64,000 bases of DNA from assembly GCF_034479515.1 (NCBI RefSeq), contig NZ_CP140152.1, positions 4,650,001 to 4,714,000 of the forward strand. The letters are read 5' to 3'. The stretch's first letter is position 1; each line of letters begins with the position of its first letter. The DNA comes from Duganella zoogloeoides (GTDB lineage: Bacteria > Pseudomonadota > Gammaproteobacteria > Burkholderiales > Burkholderiaceae_D). A program made the translations under genes and the position numbers. Positions 7,611 to 16,619 of this stretch are shown here, piece by piece. Below the pieces are notes generated by a model. The model had not been told where the DNA came from, made no database searches, and was given only the letters and a program-made list of their open reading frames with translations.

Positions 7611-8996
7611 ATGTCCCTCGCATACCGCGCCACCGCCGATTTCGCCAAGCTCAATCACCCGATGCGGGTACCGCTGTCGGCCGAAATCCATTCCCGCCCG
7701 TTCCTGCAACTGCAGGCGCCGGAAAGCCTGACCCATTTCGCGCTGTACGTGCAGCAGGACCATCCTTCGCAAAAGCTCCACCGCAGCACCCAGCACGAAA
7801 TTTTGCAGCAGCTGTGCGCCCACTACGGCGTGGCTGCGCCAGGCGCGCAGGCGCGCTACTTCTTCCACGACTTCGGCCGCTTTCGCCTCAAGTGGGAGTG
7901 CCACACCGAGTTCGCGACGTTCACGTTTGTCGAGCGGGCGGACACCGATCCCGATTTCCGCCAGTCGTTCCAGAAGGTGCCGCTGCAGCACGTGCCGCAA
8001 GAGTGGCTCGCCGGCTTGCACGGCAAGATCATCGTTGCCGCCCACGTGCTGCTGTGTGCAGGCGTGGAGGGCAGCGACAAGACCGAGGCGATTGCCGCCC
8101 TGTTCCAGGGCAAGTCGCTGGTGGGCAGCAACGTGGCCGGCGCCGCCGAGGTGTGGACCGATTTCCTAATCCAGCCCGATGGCTTTTCCCGCTTCGTGGT
8201 ACGCGACATGGGCCTGCGCGAGTTCCAGTCCGGCCGCCTGGTGGGCCGCCTGCTGGAAATCGAAACCTACCGCATGATGGCGCTGCTGGGGCTACCGAAC
8301 GCGGAAGCGTCACAGCCGCTGTTGAACGGCATCGAGAACGAACTGGCCGACCTCACCGCTACCCTGGTGCAGGCCGACCAGCCAGCGCAGGACGCGCGCA
8401 TCGACGCGCGCGAAGAAGGCCACCTGCTGCACCACATCACCAGCCTGGCGGCGCGGCTCGAGAAAATCTCGGTCAACAACAGTTATCGGTTCGCCGCCTC
8501 GCAGGCGTATTTCAGCTTGGTGCAGGCGCGCATCCACGAGCTGCGCGAGGTGCGCATCGCCGGCATCCAGACCCTGGCCGAATTCATGGGCCGCCGCCTG
8601 GCGCCGGCCATGCACACGTGTACGTCGGTGGCGCTGCGCCAGGAAGCGCTGGCCAAGCGTATCGGACGCAGCAACGACCTGCTGCGCACCCGCGTGGGCA
8701 TCGAGCAGGAAGGCCAGAACCGCAAGATCCTGCAATCGCTCGACGCGCGCGCAGCCCAGCAACTGCGGCTGCAACAGGCGGTGGAGGGTTTGTCGGCCGT
8801 GGCGATTTCGTACTACACGCTGGGACTGATCGGCTACGCCGGCAAGGCCATGAAGGCAGGTGGCCTGGCCGTCAACCCGGACATCCTGCAAGGGGTGGCG
8901 GTGCCGGTGGTGATCGCGGCCGTGTGGCTGGGACTGCGCCGCGTGCACCACCATATCGCCGAGCGCAGCCAGGCTGGCGCGCGCCAGCTGGCCTGA
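7611..8996 (+). CDS. DUF3422 family membrane-associated protein
   Basis: The 461-residue protein matches the DUF3422 family, which is common in proteobacteria and uncharacterised. It begins MSLAYRATADFAKLNHPMR and contains the early HSRPFLQL segment. A long helical middle region follows, and two hydrophobic segments near the C-terminus (AISYYTLGLIGYAGKAM and VAVPVVIAAVWLGL) suggest anchoring with most of the protein cytoplasmic. The start at 7611 is preceded by AAGGAAGG at good spacing; the open frame upstream to 7545 is not conserved. It converges on the next gene with only five bases between stop codons and no terminator hairpin. Function is unknown. Confidence 0.85.
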   Translation: MSLAYRATADFAKLNHPMRVPLSAEIHSRPFLQLQAPESLTHFALYVQQDHPSQKLHRSTQHEILQQLCAHYGVAAPGAQARYFFHDFGRFRLKWECHTEFATFTFVERADTDPDFRQSFQKVPLQHVPQEWLAGLHGKIIVAAHVLLCAGVEGSDKTEAIAALFQGKSLVGSNVAGAAEVWTDFLIQPDGFSRFVVRDMGLREFQSGRLVGRLLEIETYRMMALLGLPNAEASQPLLNGIENELADLTATLVQADQPAQDARIDAREEGHLLHHITSLAARLEKISVNNSYRFAASQAYFSLVQARIHELREVRIAGIQTLAEFMGRRLAPAMHTCTSVALRQEALAKRIGRSNDLLRTRVGIEQEGQNRKILQSLDARAAQQLRLQQAVEGLSAVAISYYTLGLIGYAGKAMKAGGLAVNPDILQGVAVPVVIAAVWLGLRRVHHHIAERSQAGARQLA

Positions 8997-9001
8997 GACA
9001 C

Positions 9002-9853
9002 CTACACTGGCAGGACCGGCTGCGGATAGAAGCGGTCGGTGAGGAAGTAGGCGATGCGCTCCTGCGTCTCCGGCAGGTAGGGGATGTTGATGTGGTTCGA
9101 ACCGGGCACGATCTCGTCGGCCTGCAAGGTACCCAGTTTTTGTACCAGCAGGTCGGTGTGCGAATGCGGCACGATGTCGTCATGCTCGGAGCGCAGCACG
9201 TACACGGGGGCGTTGATCTTCTCGGCGTACTTCACCGACTCGAACTTGTGGCGCAGGACGTACTCCACCGGCAGCGTGCGGAACTTGCGCTTGGCGATCG
9301 CCAGGATCGAATCGTAAGGCGTGATCAGCACCACGGAACACGGCTCGCGGTCGATGGCCACCTGCACCGCCACACCGGAACCGAGGCTGCGCCCCACCAC
9401 CGCCATGCGTTGGGGATCGACGTCGCGGCGGTTGGCCAGCCAGTCGTACAGCATGCGGCCGTCTTCGACGAAATGGATTTCGGCCGGATCGCCGTGCGAA
9501 TCGCCGTAGCCACGGTAGTTCACGGCCAGCACGGTCATGCCGGGGAACAACTGGCCGGCGTCGCGCGCCACCCACGACACTTCCTCCGAGCGGCCGCCGA
9601 AATACACCACACCGGGGTGCGGGCCGGCCAGGCGCGGCGTCATCAGCCAGCCGGACAGGCGCGTGCCGTCTTTGGCGCGGATCACGACCGCGCGGGTGCG
9701 ATGCCCGGCGCTGTAGGGCTTGAGCACTTCGCGCCGGCTGCCCAGCGGGTTGAATAACAGGCGGTTCTGGCTCGCTGCCACCGCCGCCGTCAATCCGATC
9801 CACAACACGCTCAGAATGCCGGCCACGCCGGCGACTTTTTTTGTATGCTTCAT
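9002..9853 (-). CDS. Alpha/beta hydrolase, membrane-anchored
   Basis: The 283-residue protein has one N-terminal hydrophobic segment (VAGVAGILSVLWIGLTAAVAAS) that could be a signal anchor. The alpha/beta-hydrolase core follows, with the nucleophile elbow GRSLGSG near residue 155, an acid in SEHDD near residue 230 and a histidine in SNHINI near residue 258. It resembles the BEM46/YfhR-like group of serine hydrolases with unknown substrates. The start at 9853 is chosen because residues upstream in the open frame are not hydrolase-like. It is divergent from the next alpha/beta hydrolase, but the two sequences are not close paralogues. Confidence 0.82.
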   Translation of the reverse strand: MKHTKKVAGVAGILSVLWIGLTAAVAASQNRLLFNPLGSRREVLKPYSAGHRTRAVVIRAKDGTRLSGWLMTPRLAGPHPGVVYFGGRSEEVSWVARDAGQLFPGMTVLAVNYRGYGDSHGDPAEIHFVEDGRMLYDWLANRRDVDPQRMAVVGRSLGSGVAVQVAIDREPCSVVLITPYDSILAIAKRKFRTLPVEYVLRHKFESVKYAEKINAPVYVLRSEHDDIVPHSHTDLLVQKLGTLQADEIVPGSNHINIPYLPETQERIAYFLTDRFYPQPVLPV

Positions 9854-9948
9854 ACCGATACTGTACACTTTTTGGCCCGATGATCTGTTCACAAACGAAC
9901 AAAACGATTTGCCAGTGGTAAAGAACGTACATGGGGCCGGGTTGCCTC

Positions 9949-9980
9949 TTGCACAAGGGAGAGGCACGACTCGGTATAAT
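9949..9980 (+). promoter_or_regulatory. Possible promoter of the 10010 hydrolase gene
   Basis: A perfect TATAAT at 9975-9980 lies 29 bases before the start. The nearest -35-like box, TTGCAC at 9949-9954, is 20 bases away, longer than optimal. Confidence 0.35.
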
Positions 9981-10009
9981 CGTCGCTTCCTCGTTATCGC
10001 GTGCGCACC

Positions 10010-10765
10010 ATGAAACCGGCCATCGTCCTGCTCCACAGTTCCATGAGTTCCAAGGCCCAGTGGGCCGCCCTGTCCACGCAGCTGGCAGACAAGTACCGCT
10101 GTATCCCGCTCGACCTGCTCGGCTACGGCGCCGCGCCCTTCCCCGCCGGCGCCGGCCCAGATTACGTCCACACGCTGGCGCACGAGGCAGAGGCGATCAA
10201 CGCCGCGCTGGCCACCGAGCTGGCGCCCGGCGAACCGTTCCACCTGGTGGGCCACTCGTACGGCGGCGCTTCGGCACTGCATCTGGCGCGCCAGGCGCCC
10301 GACCGCGTGCTGTCGCTGGCGCTGCACGAGCCGGTGGCGTTCCACCTGCTGCCGGCGCACGACGCATCCAAGCTGGAAATCACCGGCGTGGTCGATACCA
10401 TCCTCGCCGCCCCGTCGGATCGCGACGCCACCCGCATCTTCATCGATTACTGGAACCGCCCCGGCTCGTTCGACGCCGCGCCGCCGGCCGCGCAGGACAA
10501 GATGATCGCCATGATCGCCAAGGTGAAGCTGGACTTCCAGGCGCTGCTGGGCGAGCCGGTGGCGTTTGCCGACCTGGCGGACCTGAAGGTACGCACGCTG
10601 GTGATGGCGGGCCAGCACAGCCCCATCTCCACGCGCGGCCTGGCGCCGCAGCTGGCGGCTGCGCTGCCCAATGCCACGGTGCTGGAGACGCGCGGCGCCC
10701 ACATGGGACCGATCACGCATGGCGAGGCCATCAACCCGGTGATCGCCGCGTTTATCGGCGCTTGA
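10010..10765 (+). CDS. Alpha/beta hydrolase
   Basis: The 251-residue protein has no signal peptide. It shows a compact alpha/beta-hydrolase fold with AIVLLHSSMSSKAQWAAL at the oxyanion-hole strand, the nucleophile elbow GHSYGG near residue 83 and a late histidine in GAHMGPITHG near residue 232. It resembles soluble esterase/haloperoxidase-type hydrolases, and the substrate cannot be inferred. ATG 10010 is taken as the start; a GTG nine bases upstream at 10001 is an alternative. No operon partner is apparent, because a degraded chemoreceptor gene on the other strand follows. Confidence 0.82.
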   Translation: MKPAIVLLHSSMSSKAQWAALSTQLADKYRCIPLDLLGYGAAPFPAGAGPDYVHTLAHEAEAINAALATELAPGEPFHLVGHSYGGASALHLARQAPDRVLSLALHEPVAFHLLPAHDASKLEITGVVDTILAAPSDRDATRIFIDYWNRPGSFDAAPPAAQDKMIAMIAKVKLDFQALLGEPVAFADLADLKVRTLVMAGQHSPISTRGLAPQLAAALPNATVLETRGAHMGPITHGEAINPVIAAFIGA

Positions 10766-10838
10766 TGGGCGGGTAACCGGCGCCGGACTGGCGCTGGGCG
10801 GGCGCGCGACGAGCGCGGCGCCGCCCGGTCAGATCAGG

Positions 10839-11298
10839 TCACGTCAACCGCAGCGGCGCCGCGCGTGCAACGCCCACGCTACGCCGGCCACCCTGCCCTC
10901 CCTGGCTGCTTTCGGTCACCGTGAACTGTCCCACCTGCGCCAGCAACGCCTGCGCCTGTTCGCGCATGCTGGCCGCAGCGGCCGCCGCCTGCTCGACCAG
11001 CTTGCCGCCCTCGTCCACCTTGCCCATCGAGTCGTCGATCAGCGTCTTGATTTCGCGCGCCGCCGATGCCGAACGCTGGGCGAGGTTGCGCACTTCGGTG
11101 GCCGCCACCGCAAAGCCGCGTCCCTGCTCGCCAGCGCGCGCCGCTTCCACCGCCGCGTTCAACGCCAGGATATTGGTCTGGAAGGCGATCCCGTCGATCA
11201 CGCCGATGATGTCGGCCATCTTGCCGAAACTGGCCTTGATCGAGCCCATGGTCGCCACCACCTGTCCCACCACGGCGCCGCCGCGCGCGGCGTCGCTT
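10839..11298 (-). pseudogene. Remnant of a methyl-accepting chemotaxis protein with internal deletion
   Basis: On the minus strand, [14 protein letters not shown] (from about 11298) runs into the chemoreceptor hairpin tip [20 protein letters not shown] and on to [11 protein letters not shown]. Sensor, membrane, HAMP and first methylation-helix regions are absent. After KLV the sequence jumps to [21 protein letters not shown], which in the intact receptors of this window occurs about 60 residues later. The segment that would carry the IEQVN...TQQNAALV helix has therefore been deleted. Similarity ends abruptly near 11300. This gene is a doubly truncated relic and is unlikely to signal. Confidence 0.85.
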
Positions 11299-11342
11299 GG
11301 CGACCTTTCAGTGACTACCTGCTACTTTATTCCGACTTTCAC

Positions 11343-13691
11343 TTACAAACCAGCATCGAGGCGGCGGCTCGCACCGGCGGTCAGCTGCAGTGGCCTCACC
11401 CGGTCGCCATAACGCACGCGGACCTCGCCCTTGCCGGCAATGCGGCGAATAGTGGCGGCGGTGAGCCGGCCATTGCGCCAGGCGATATCGACCTCGTACC
11501 CGCCGCGCGCCCGCAAGCCCTTTACCGAGCCACTGCGCCATGCGGAAGGCAACGCCGGCAGCAAATGCAGTTCACCATTCTGCGACTGCAGCAGCATCTC
11601 GCTAATCGCTGCGGTAGCACCGAAATTGCCGTCGATCTGGAATGGCGGATGGGCGTCGAACAGGTTGGCGTAGGTGCCGCCGGCGTTGTTTACTTCCGTG
11701 CCCTGCCCTGTTTGCAGCGCCGCGCGCGCGCCGGGCTTGGCCAACTGGCCGCGCAGCATGGTGTACGCGTGGTCGCCGTCGAGCAGCCGCGCCCAGTAGG
11801 CGATTTTCCACGCCATCGACCAGCCGGTGCCGGCGTCGCCCCGGCTTTGCAACGACACCCGGGCGGCGGCGGCCAATGCAGGCGTGGTGGTCGGCGAAAT
11901 CTGCCGGCCCGGGAACAGGCCGAATAAATGCGAGACGTGGCGATGGGTGTCGCCCGGCTGGTCGAGCACCGGGTCGCCCTTCTTCTCGTCCATCCACTCC
12001 AGCAGCTGACCCCAGCTACCCACGCGCGGCGTGACCAGGCGGTCGCGCAGCGCCGCCACTTCAGCACCGAATACGGTGTCGCCCAGCACCCCGGCTGCTT
12101 CCACCGTGTTGTTGAACAGGTCCCAGATGATGGCCTGGTCGTAGGTCACGCCGTCTTCGATCGGGCCGTGCTCGGGCGACCAGCCCAGCGGCGCCACCAG
12201 GCGCCCGTCCGGCAGCGCTTTGAGCGTGTCCTGCCAGAAGTGTACGGCTTCCTTCATCATCGGATACGCCACGTCGCGCAGGTAGGCGCGGTCCTGGGTG
12301 AACGCGTAGTGTTCCCAGAAGTGCTGGGCGTACCAGGCGTTGCCGGTCTTGTTCCAGATGTAGCCCATGGCGCCAAACGGATTCGACTCGGTGCGCAGGG
12401 TCCAGCCGCGCACCGGCTTGCCGGCGGCGGTGACGAACGTCTCTTCACGCTGCACGGCCGCGCCGCTCAGGTCCGGAGCGGCCATGACCACCGACTCCGG
12501 ATGGGCAATCGACTTGGCCGCCGTGTCGGCAATCAGCTTGCGATACACGGGCGCCACGCCCTGCACGAAGTTCAAAAATGGCAGCGCATGTTCGGACAGG
12601 TTACTTGGCTCGGCCGGCCAGTAATTCATCTGGATATTGATATTGGTGTGGTAATCCGAATTCCACGGCGGCGACAGGCTGTTGTTCCACAGTCCCTGCA
12701 GGTTGGCCGGCAGCGAACCGCGCGAGCTCGAGATCAGCAGGTAGCGGCCATACTGGTAGAACAGCGCTTCGAGTTCCGGGTCGTCGCCTTGCGCCGTATA
12801 AGTTTCGAGGCGCTGGTCGGTGGGCAGCGCGCGGCGTGCGGCAGACGCACTGCCGAAGTCCACGCTGACGCGATCGAATTGCGCGCGGTAGTCCTGCTGG
12901 TGCGCGGCCAGCAGCGCCGGCCACGCGGGTGCTGCGGTGACTTGTTCGATGACGCGCTTCAACGGTGGCGCCCCCTGGAACTTCTTGTCGGCGTCGAGCA
13001 CGTAGCTGGTGCCGGCGCCCAGAACCACGGTCACCGCATCGCAATCTTTAAAGGTGATCCGGTTGCCGTCGATGGCGATGCGGCCGCCCTCGTGGCGCAC
13101 CTGCACCTGGCTGGCATAGTCCATCGCGTTGGACGATGGCGCCGGGCCCTTGCCGCGCAGCGAACCAACAGCAGTAATGCGGTCGCCGCTGGCCTCGATG
13201 CGCGCCTGGTGCATGTCCGCCAGTTCGATCGATCCGGTGTACTGGCCACGGCGGTCAGCGGACAGGCGCACGGCAATTACCTGCGCCGGATAGCTGGCCA
13301 GGGCTTCGCGCTGGAATGTGACGCCGTGGTGGGTGTAGGTGACGCGGTGCAGGCTGCGGCCGATGTCGAGCTGGCGCGTATAGCCAATGGCCTGGTCGTG
13401 GCCTGGCAGGTTGATATACACGTCGCCGAACGGCTGATACGCGCCCATCACCTTGTCGTCGCCAGTCCACAGCGTGATGTCGTTGAACTGGACCCGTTCG
13501 CGCGCCAGCTGGCCGAACAGCATGGCGCCGATGCGGCCATTGCCGATCGGGAGCGCTTCACGCTCCCAGCCGGCGTCGGTGTCGGGCGCCGGCTGCTGGT
13601 AGCGCAAGGTGAGATCTGCGGCAGACGCCGTCCCGGCAAGTACAAAGGACAGCGCCAGCCACGGCGCCGCCTTGATCAAGAGTTTGAACAA
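11343..13691 (-). CDS. GH95 alpha-L-fucosidase, exported
   Basis: The 782-residue enzyme has a signal peptide (ending GTASAAD) and a full-length GH95 fold. It would remove alpha-1,2-linked L-fucose (or L-galactose) from xyloglucan side chains by inversion. Family catalytic residues are visible: the general acid Glu in [10 protein letters not shown] (about residue 503), the paired Asn in [17 protein letters not shown] (about 347) and Asp in QIDGNFGA (about 684). The start codon is TTG, preceded by GGAG at proper spacing, with no in-frame ATG nearby. It is the last gene of the operon and starts 15 bases after the GH31 stop. The combination TonB receptor, GH35, GH31 and GH95 is that of the Cellvibrio japonicus xyloglucan locus. 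Confidence 0.92.
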   Translation of the reverse strand: MFKLLIKAAPWLALSFVLAGTASAADLTLRYQQPAPDTDAGWEREALPIGNGRIGAMLFGQLARERVQFNDITLWTGDDKVMGAYQPFGDVYINLPGHDQAIGYTRQLDIGRSLHRVTYTHHGVTFQREALASYPAQVIAVRLSADRRGQYTGSIELADMHQARIEASGDRITAVGSLRGKGPAPSSNAMDYASQVQVRHEGGRIAIDGNRITFKDCDAVTVVLGAGTSYVLDADKKFQGAPPLKRVIEQVTAAPAWPALLAAHQQDYRAQFDRVSVDFGSASAARRALPTDQRLETYTAQGDDPELEALFYQYGRYLLISSSRGSLPANLQGLWNNSLSPPWNSDYHTNINIQMNYWPAEPSNLSEHALPFLNFVQGVAPVYRKLIADTAAKSIAHPESVVMAAPDLSGAAVQREETFVTAAGKPVRGWTLRTESNPFGAMGYIWNKTGNAWYAQHFWEHYAFTQDRAYLRDVAYPMMKEAVHFWQDTLKALPDGRLVAPLGWSPEHGPIEDGVTYDQAIIWDLFNNTVEAAGVLGDTVFGAEVAALRDRLVTPRVGSWGQLLEWMDEKKGDPVLDQPGDTHRHVSHLFGLFPGRQISPTTTPALAAAARVSLQSRGDAGTGWSMAWKIAYWARLLDGDHAYTMLRGQLAKPGARAALQTGQGTEVNNAGGTYANLFDAHPPFQIDGNFGATAAISEMLLQSQNGELHLLPALPSAWRSGSVKGLRARGGYEVDIAWRNGRLTAATIRRIAGKGEVRVRYGDRVRPLQLTAGASRRLDAGL

Positions 13692-13706
13692 AGCGGCTCC
13701 GGTTAC

Positions 13707-16583
13707 TTAACGCTTGATGGTGACGGCTTTGCCTTCGTAGGCGACCACCTTGTCGGACGCATCGAAATTGTCCGAGCTCGACATGCCAGGCTTGATGAAG
13801 CGCACGCGGAACTCGCGCTTGGCCACCATCCCCTTGTACGAACCGGCGCGCGCACCGATGGTCACGGTACCGGTCTTGTCGTTGTAGGTCACCGGGATGC
13901 GGCTGAACTCCTTGCGCAGGTAGCCGTTCGACACGCCGTCATCCTCGTACAGGCTGAAGGTGCCGTCGGCGCCCACATACACGTTGAAGGTGATCGGCGC
14001 ATCGGGCTTCTCGTCCACGTACTGCGTGACCGGGCCCACCGGCACGATGGCGCCCGCCTTGACCAGCAACGGCATGCGCGTTTCCGGCGCCTTGATCGCC
14101 ACGCGGGTGCCGCCTTTATGCAGCTCGCCCGTATAGAAATCGTACCAGTTTGCGCCCTTGGGCATGTACACGCTGCGTTCGCGCGCGCCGTATTCGTATA
14201 CCGGCGCGACCAGGAAGCTGTGGCCGAACAGGTACTGGTCGGCGATGTTCTTCACAGCGTCGTCCTCGGGGAAGTCCATTACCAGGCCGCGCATGATGGT
14301 GCCCGACTCGTGGTGGGTGGTGGCGGCGGTCGAGTAAATGTACGGCATCAGGCGGTAGCGCAGCTTGTCGTACCAGACCATCGACTCGCGCATCGGCGAG
14401 CCTTCCGGCGAGATGATGTGGATCTCGCGCTTGACCACTTCGCCGTGCGAGCGGAACAGTGGCGAGAACGCGCCGAACTGCCACCAGCGCAGGTTCAGCT
14501 CACGCCATTCCTTGAGATCTTCCGGCGTGCCCTGGTTGGCAGCGACCACGCGGTTTTCCTGGGCCGAACCCACGTCGCCGGTCTGGAAGCGCACTTCCTG
14601 CGCATAGCCGCCGATGTCATGGGTCCAGTTCGGAATGCCCGACATCGAAATCTGCACACCGGCCGAGATCTGGTCGTACAGGTTGTTCCAGCGGCCCACG
14701 GTGTCGCCGCTCCACAGCGCGGTACCGTTGCGCTGGATGCCGGCAAAGCCCGAACGCGACAGGATGAACTGGCGCTTCTGCGGCTGGTCCTTGATCAGGT
14801 GGTTGTAGAAGCCCTCCGTGTGCACCAAACTGTAGGGGTTGAACGTGACTTCGCCGGCGCCATACACGGTTGGTCCGATCAGCTTTTTGAAGTCTTCCAG
14901 GCGGGTGTTGGACAGCACGTCCGGCTCGGTATTGTCCATCCACCAGGCGTCGAAGCCCAGGTCCACCAGCTTCGGCTTCATCTGGCGGAAGTACATGTCC
15001 TGCGCGCCCTTGGTGTACGGGTCGTAGTGGCTGTTCTTGTAGCCCGGTCCTACCCAGTCAAGGTCGCCGTTTTCGACGTTCTTGGTCCACATGTAGCCGG
15101 CCTTGTTCAGTTCCTGGTAGTTCCTGGTGTTCTCGTAGAACTTGCCCCAGATCGAGATCATCACGCGCGCATTATTCTTGTGGACTTCGTCCACCATGCC
15201 TTTCGGATTCGGGAAGCGCGCCTTGTCGAAGTCGTGCGAACCCCAGCCGTCCTGCGGCCAGTAGAACCAGTCCTGCACCATGTTATCGATCGGCCAGCCC
15301 TGCTTGCGGTATTCCTTCAGCACGCCCAGCAACTGCTCCTGGGTCTCGTAGCGCTGGCGCGACTGCCACAGGCCGTACGACCACTTCGGCATCATCGGCG
15401 CTTCGCCGGTCAGGTGGCGATAGCCGGCGATCACCTTGTCGATGCTGGTCTCGCCGTTGATGACGTAGTAGTTGATGCTCTGCGCGACTTCCGACGAGAA
15501 GGTCAGCGAGTGGCGTTCCGGCGCCGGCAGCGGATCGTTGTGGGTCATGGCGATCATGCCGCCCGACGGTTTCCATTCGAGGTGCAGCTTGACCGGCTTG
15601 TTGGCTTCGAATGTCAGTTCGAAGTTGTGGTACCACGGGTTCCAACCCTGGCGCCACACGTCCATGATCTGCTTGCCGTCGATATCGAGCTTGGCGTAGT
15701 CCGACGAATACAGCTGCATCTTGTGCACGCCCGGCTTGTCGGACGTCAGCGTACCGTCCCACACCACTTTTACGCCGACCGCTTTTTTCGGGTCGCCCAG
15801 TTCCTTCGGCCAGTTTTCGGCCACGTCCTTGAGGTACTGGTAATCGATGTCCTTTTCCTGGCGCGTGAGCACCAGCTTGTCGTCCACGTAGTAGCGCGCG
15901 GTCAGGCCGCCGGCCTTGCCGTCGGCGTCCGCCAGTTTTAGGTCGCGCGACAGGAAGCCATACGGCTTCGGATCGCCGAAGCGCGAGATCGAATTGTTGT
16001 CCCACAAAACGCCGTAGTTCTTGTCGGAGACCACGAACGGCACGGCAATGACCATATTGTGCTGCATGAGCAGCACGTCTTCGCCGTTGAGGTTCATCTG
16101 GCCGTTCTGGTGCTGGCCCAGGCCATAATAAGCGTCCTTGGTGCCGTGGTTGAAGCCCTGGGTGACCGCCATGAACGGCTTGCCGCCCACTTCCACCGGC
16201 GTCATGTTCTCGGCCGCCTGCGTCAGGAACGCCTTGCCGGCGGCATTGAAGAACTGCACCTGGCCGGTCGCCAGCGAGACCGCCACCGAAATTTTCTTGG
16301 CCTTCAGCGTGACCTTGTCCTTGCCCTGCGCGGTGACTTGGAAGTTACCGCTAACAGGCGCGGCCACGGTCATCAGCGACGGCGTGAGTTCTTTGCCCGC
16401 CTGGTCGGTCTTGACGACGTGGATGATGTTGTCGTTCATGACTTCGAGGCGCACTTCCTTGGCGCCGGTGTCGGGCTTGACGACGACGCCGGTGGCGGTC
16501 TTCTCGAAGCTGCCGGCCATCGCGTGGCCGGAGATCAGCACCGCCAGGCAGGACGCCGCGGGTACGATTGCTTTGAATTGCAT
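13707..16583 (-). CDS. GH31 alpha-xylosidase with PA14 insert, exported
   Basis: The 958-residue protein has a signal peptide (MQFKAIVPAASCLAVLISG...AMA). GH31 signatures are the nucleophile Asp in WWMDNTEPD (about residue 549) and the acid/base Asp in LWSGDTVGRW (about 626). A PA14-like domain (about residues 235-350, from RYYVDDKLVLTRQ to LHLEWKPSGG) interrupts the N-terminal part, as in the xyloglucan-oligosaccharide-specific alpha-xylosidase Xyl31A of C. japonicus. The predicted role is removal of the non-reducing-end xylose from imported xyloglucan oligosaccharides. The start follows AGGAGAA. It lies between GH35 (36 bases upstream) and GH95 (15 bases downstream). Alpha-glucosidase activity is the main alternative, but the PA14 insert and locus favour alpha-xylosidase. 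Confidence 0.92.
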   Translation of the reverse strand: MQFKAIVPAASCLAVLISGHAMAGSFEKTATGVVVKPDTGAKEVRLEVMNDNIIHVVKTDQAGKELTPSLMTVAAPVSGNFQVTAQGKDKVTLKAKKISVAVSLATGQVQFFNAAGKAFLTQAAENMTPVEVGGKPFMAVTQGFNHGTKDAYYGLGQHQNGQMNLNGEDVLLMQHNMVIAVPFVVSDKNYGVLWDNNSISRFGDPKPYGFLSRDLKLADADGKAGGLTARYYVDDKLVLTRQEKDIDYQYLKDVAENWPKELGDPKKAVGVKVVWDGTLTSDKPGVHKMQLYSSDYAKLDIDGKQIMDVWRQGWNPWYHNFELTFEANKPVKLHLEWKPSGGMIAMTHNDPLPAPERHSLTFSSEVAQSINYYVINGETSIDKVIAGYRHLTGEAPMMPKWSYGLWQSRQRYETQEQLLGVLKEYRKQGWPIDNMVQDWFYWPQDGWGSHDFDKARFPNPKGMVDEVHKNNARVMISIWGKFYENTRNYQELNKAGYMWTKNVENGDLDWVGPGYKNSHYDPYTKGAQDMYFRQMKPKLVDLGFDAWWMDNTEPDVLSNTRLEDFKKLIGPTVYGAGEVTFNPYSLVHTEGFYNHLIKDQPQKRQFILSRSGFAGIQRNGTALWSGDTVGRWNNLYDQISAGVQISMSGIPNWTHDIGGYAQEVRFQTGDVGSAQENRVVAANQGTPEDLKEWRELNLRWWQFGAFSPLFRSHGEVVKREIHIISPEGSPMRESMVWYDKLRYRLMPYIYSTAATTHHESGTIMRGLVMDFPEDDAVKNIADQYLFGHSFLVAPVYEYGARERSVYMPKGANWYDFYTGELHKGGTRVAIKAPETRMPLLVKAGAIVPVGPVTQYVDEKPDAPITFNVYVGADGTFSLYEDDGVSNGYLRKEFSRIPVTYNDKTGTVTIGARAGSYKGMVAKREFRVRFIKPGMSSSDNFDASDKVVAYEGKAVTIKR

Positions 16584-16619
16584 GTGTTCTCCTGAGTTTT
16601 TATAGAAGCAGGGTGACCT

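Noticed and set aside
9854..10720. N-terminal extension of the minus-strand hydrolase frame across the divergent gene
   Set aside because: The extension is antisense to the plus-strand alpha/beta hydrolase; hydrolase similarity and the signal anchor begin at 9853.
11928..15941. Very long plus-strand open frame (over 1300 codons) opposite GH95/GH31
   Set aside because: It is the antisense shadow of two well-supported glycosidase genes; composition is Arg/His/Val-rich with no domain signature, as expected in high-GC DNA.
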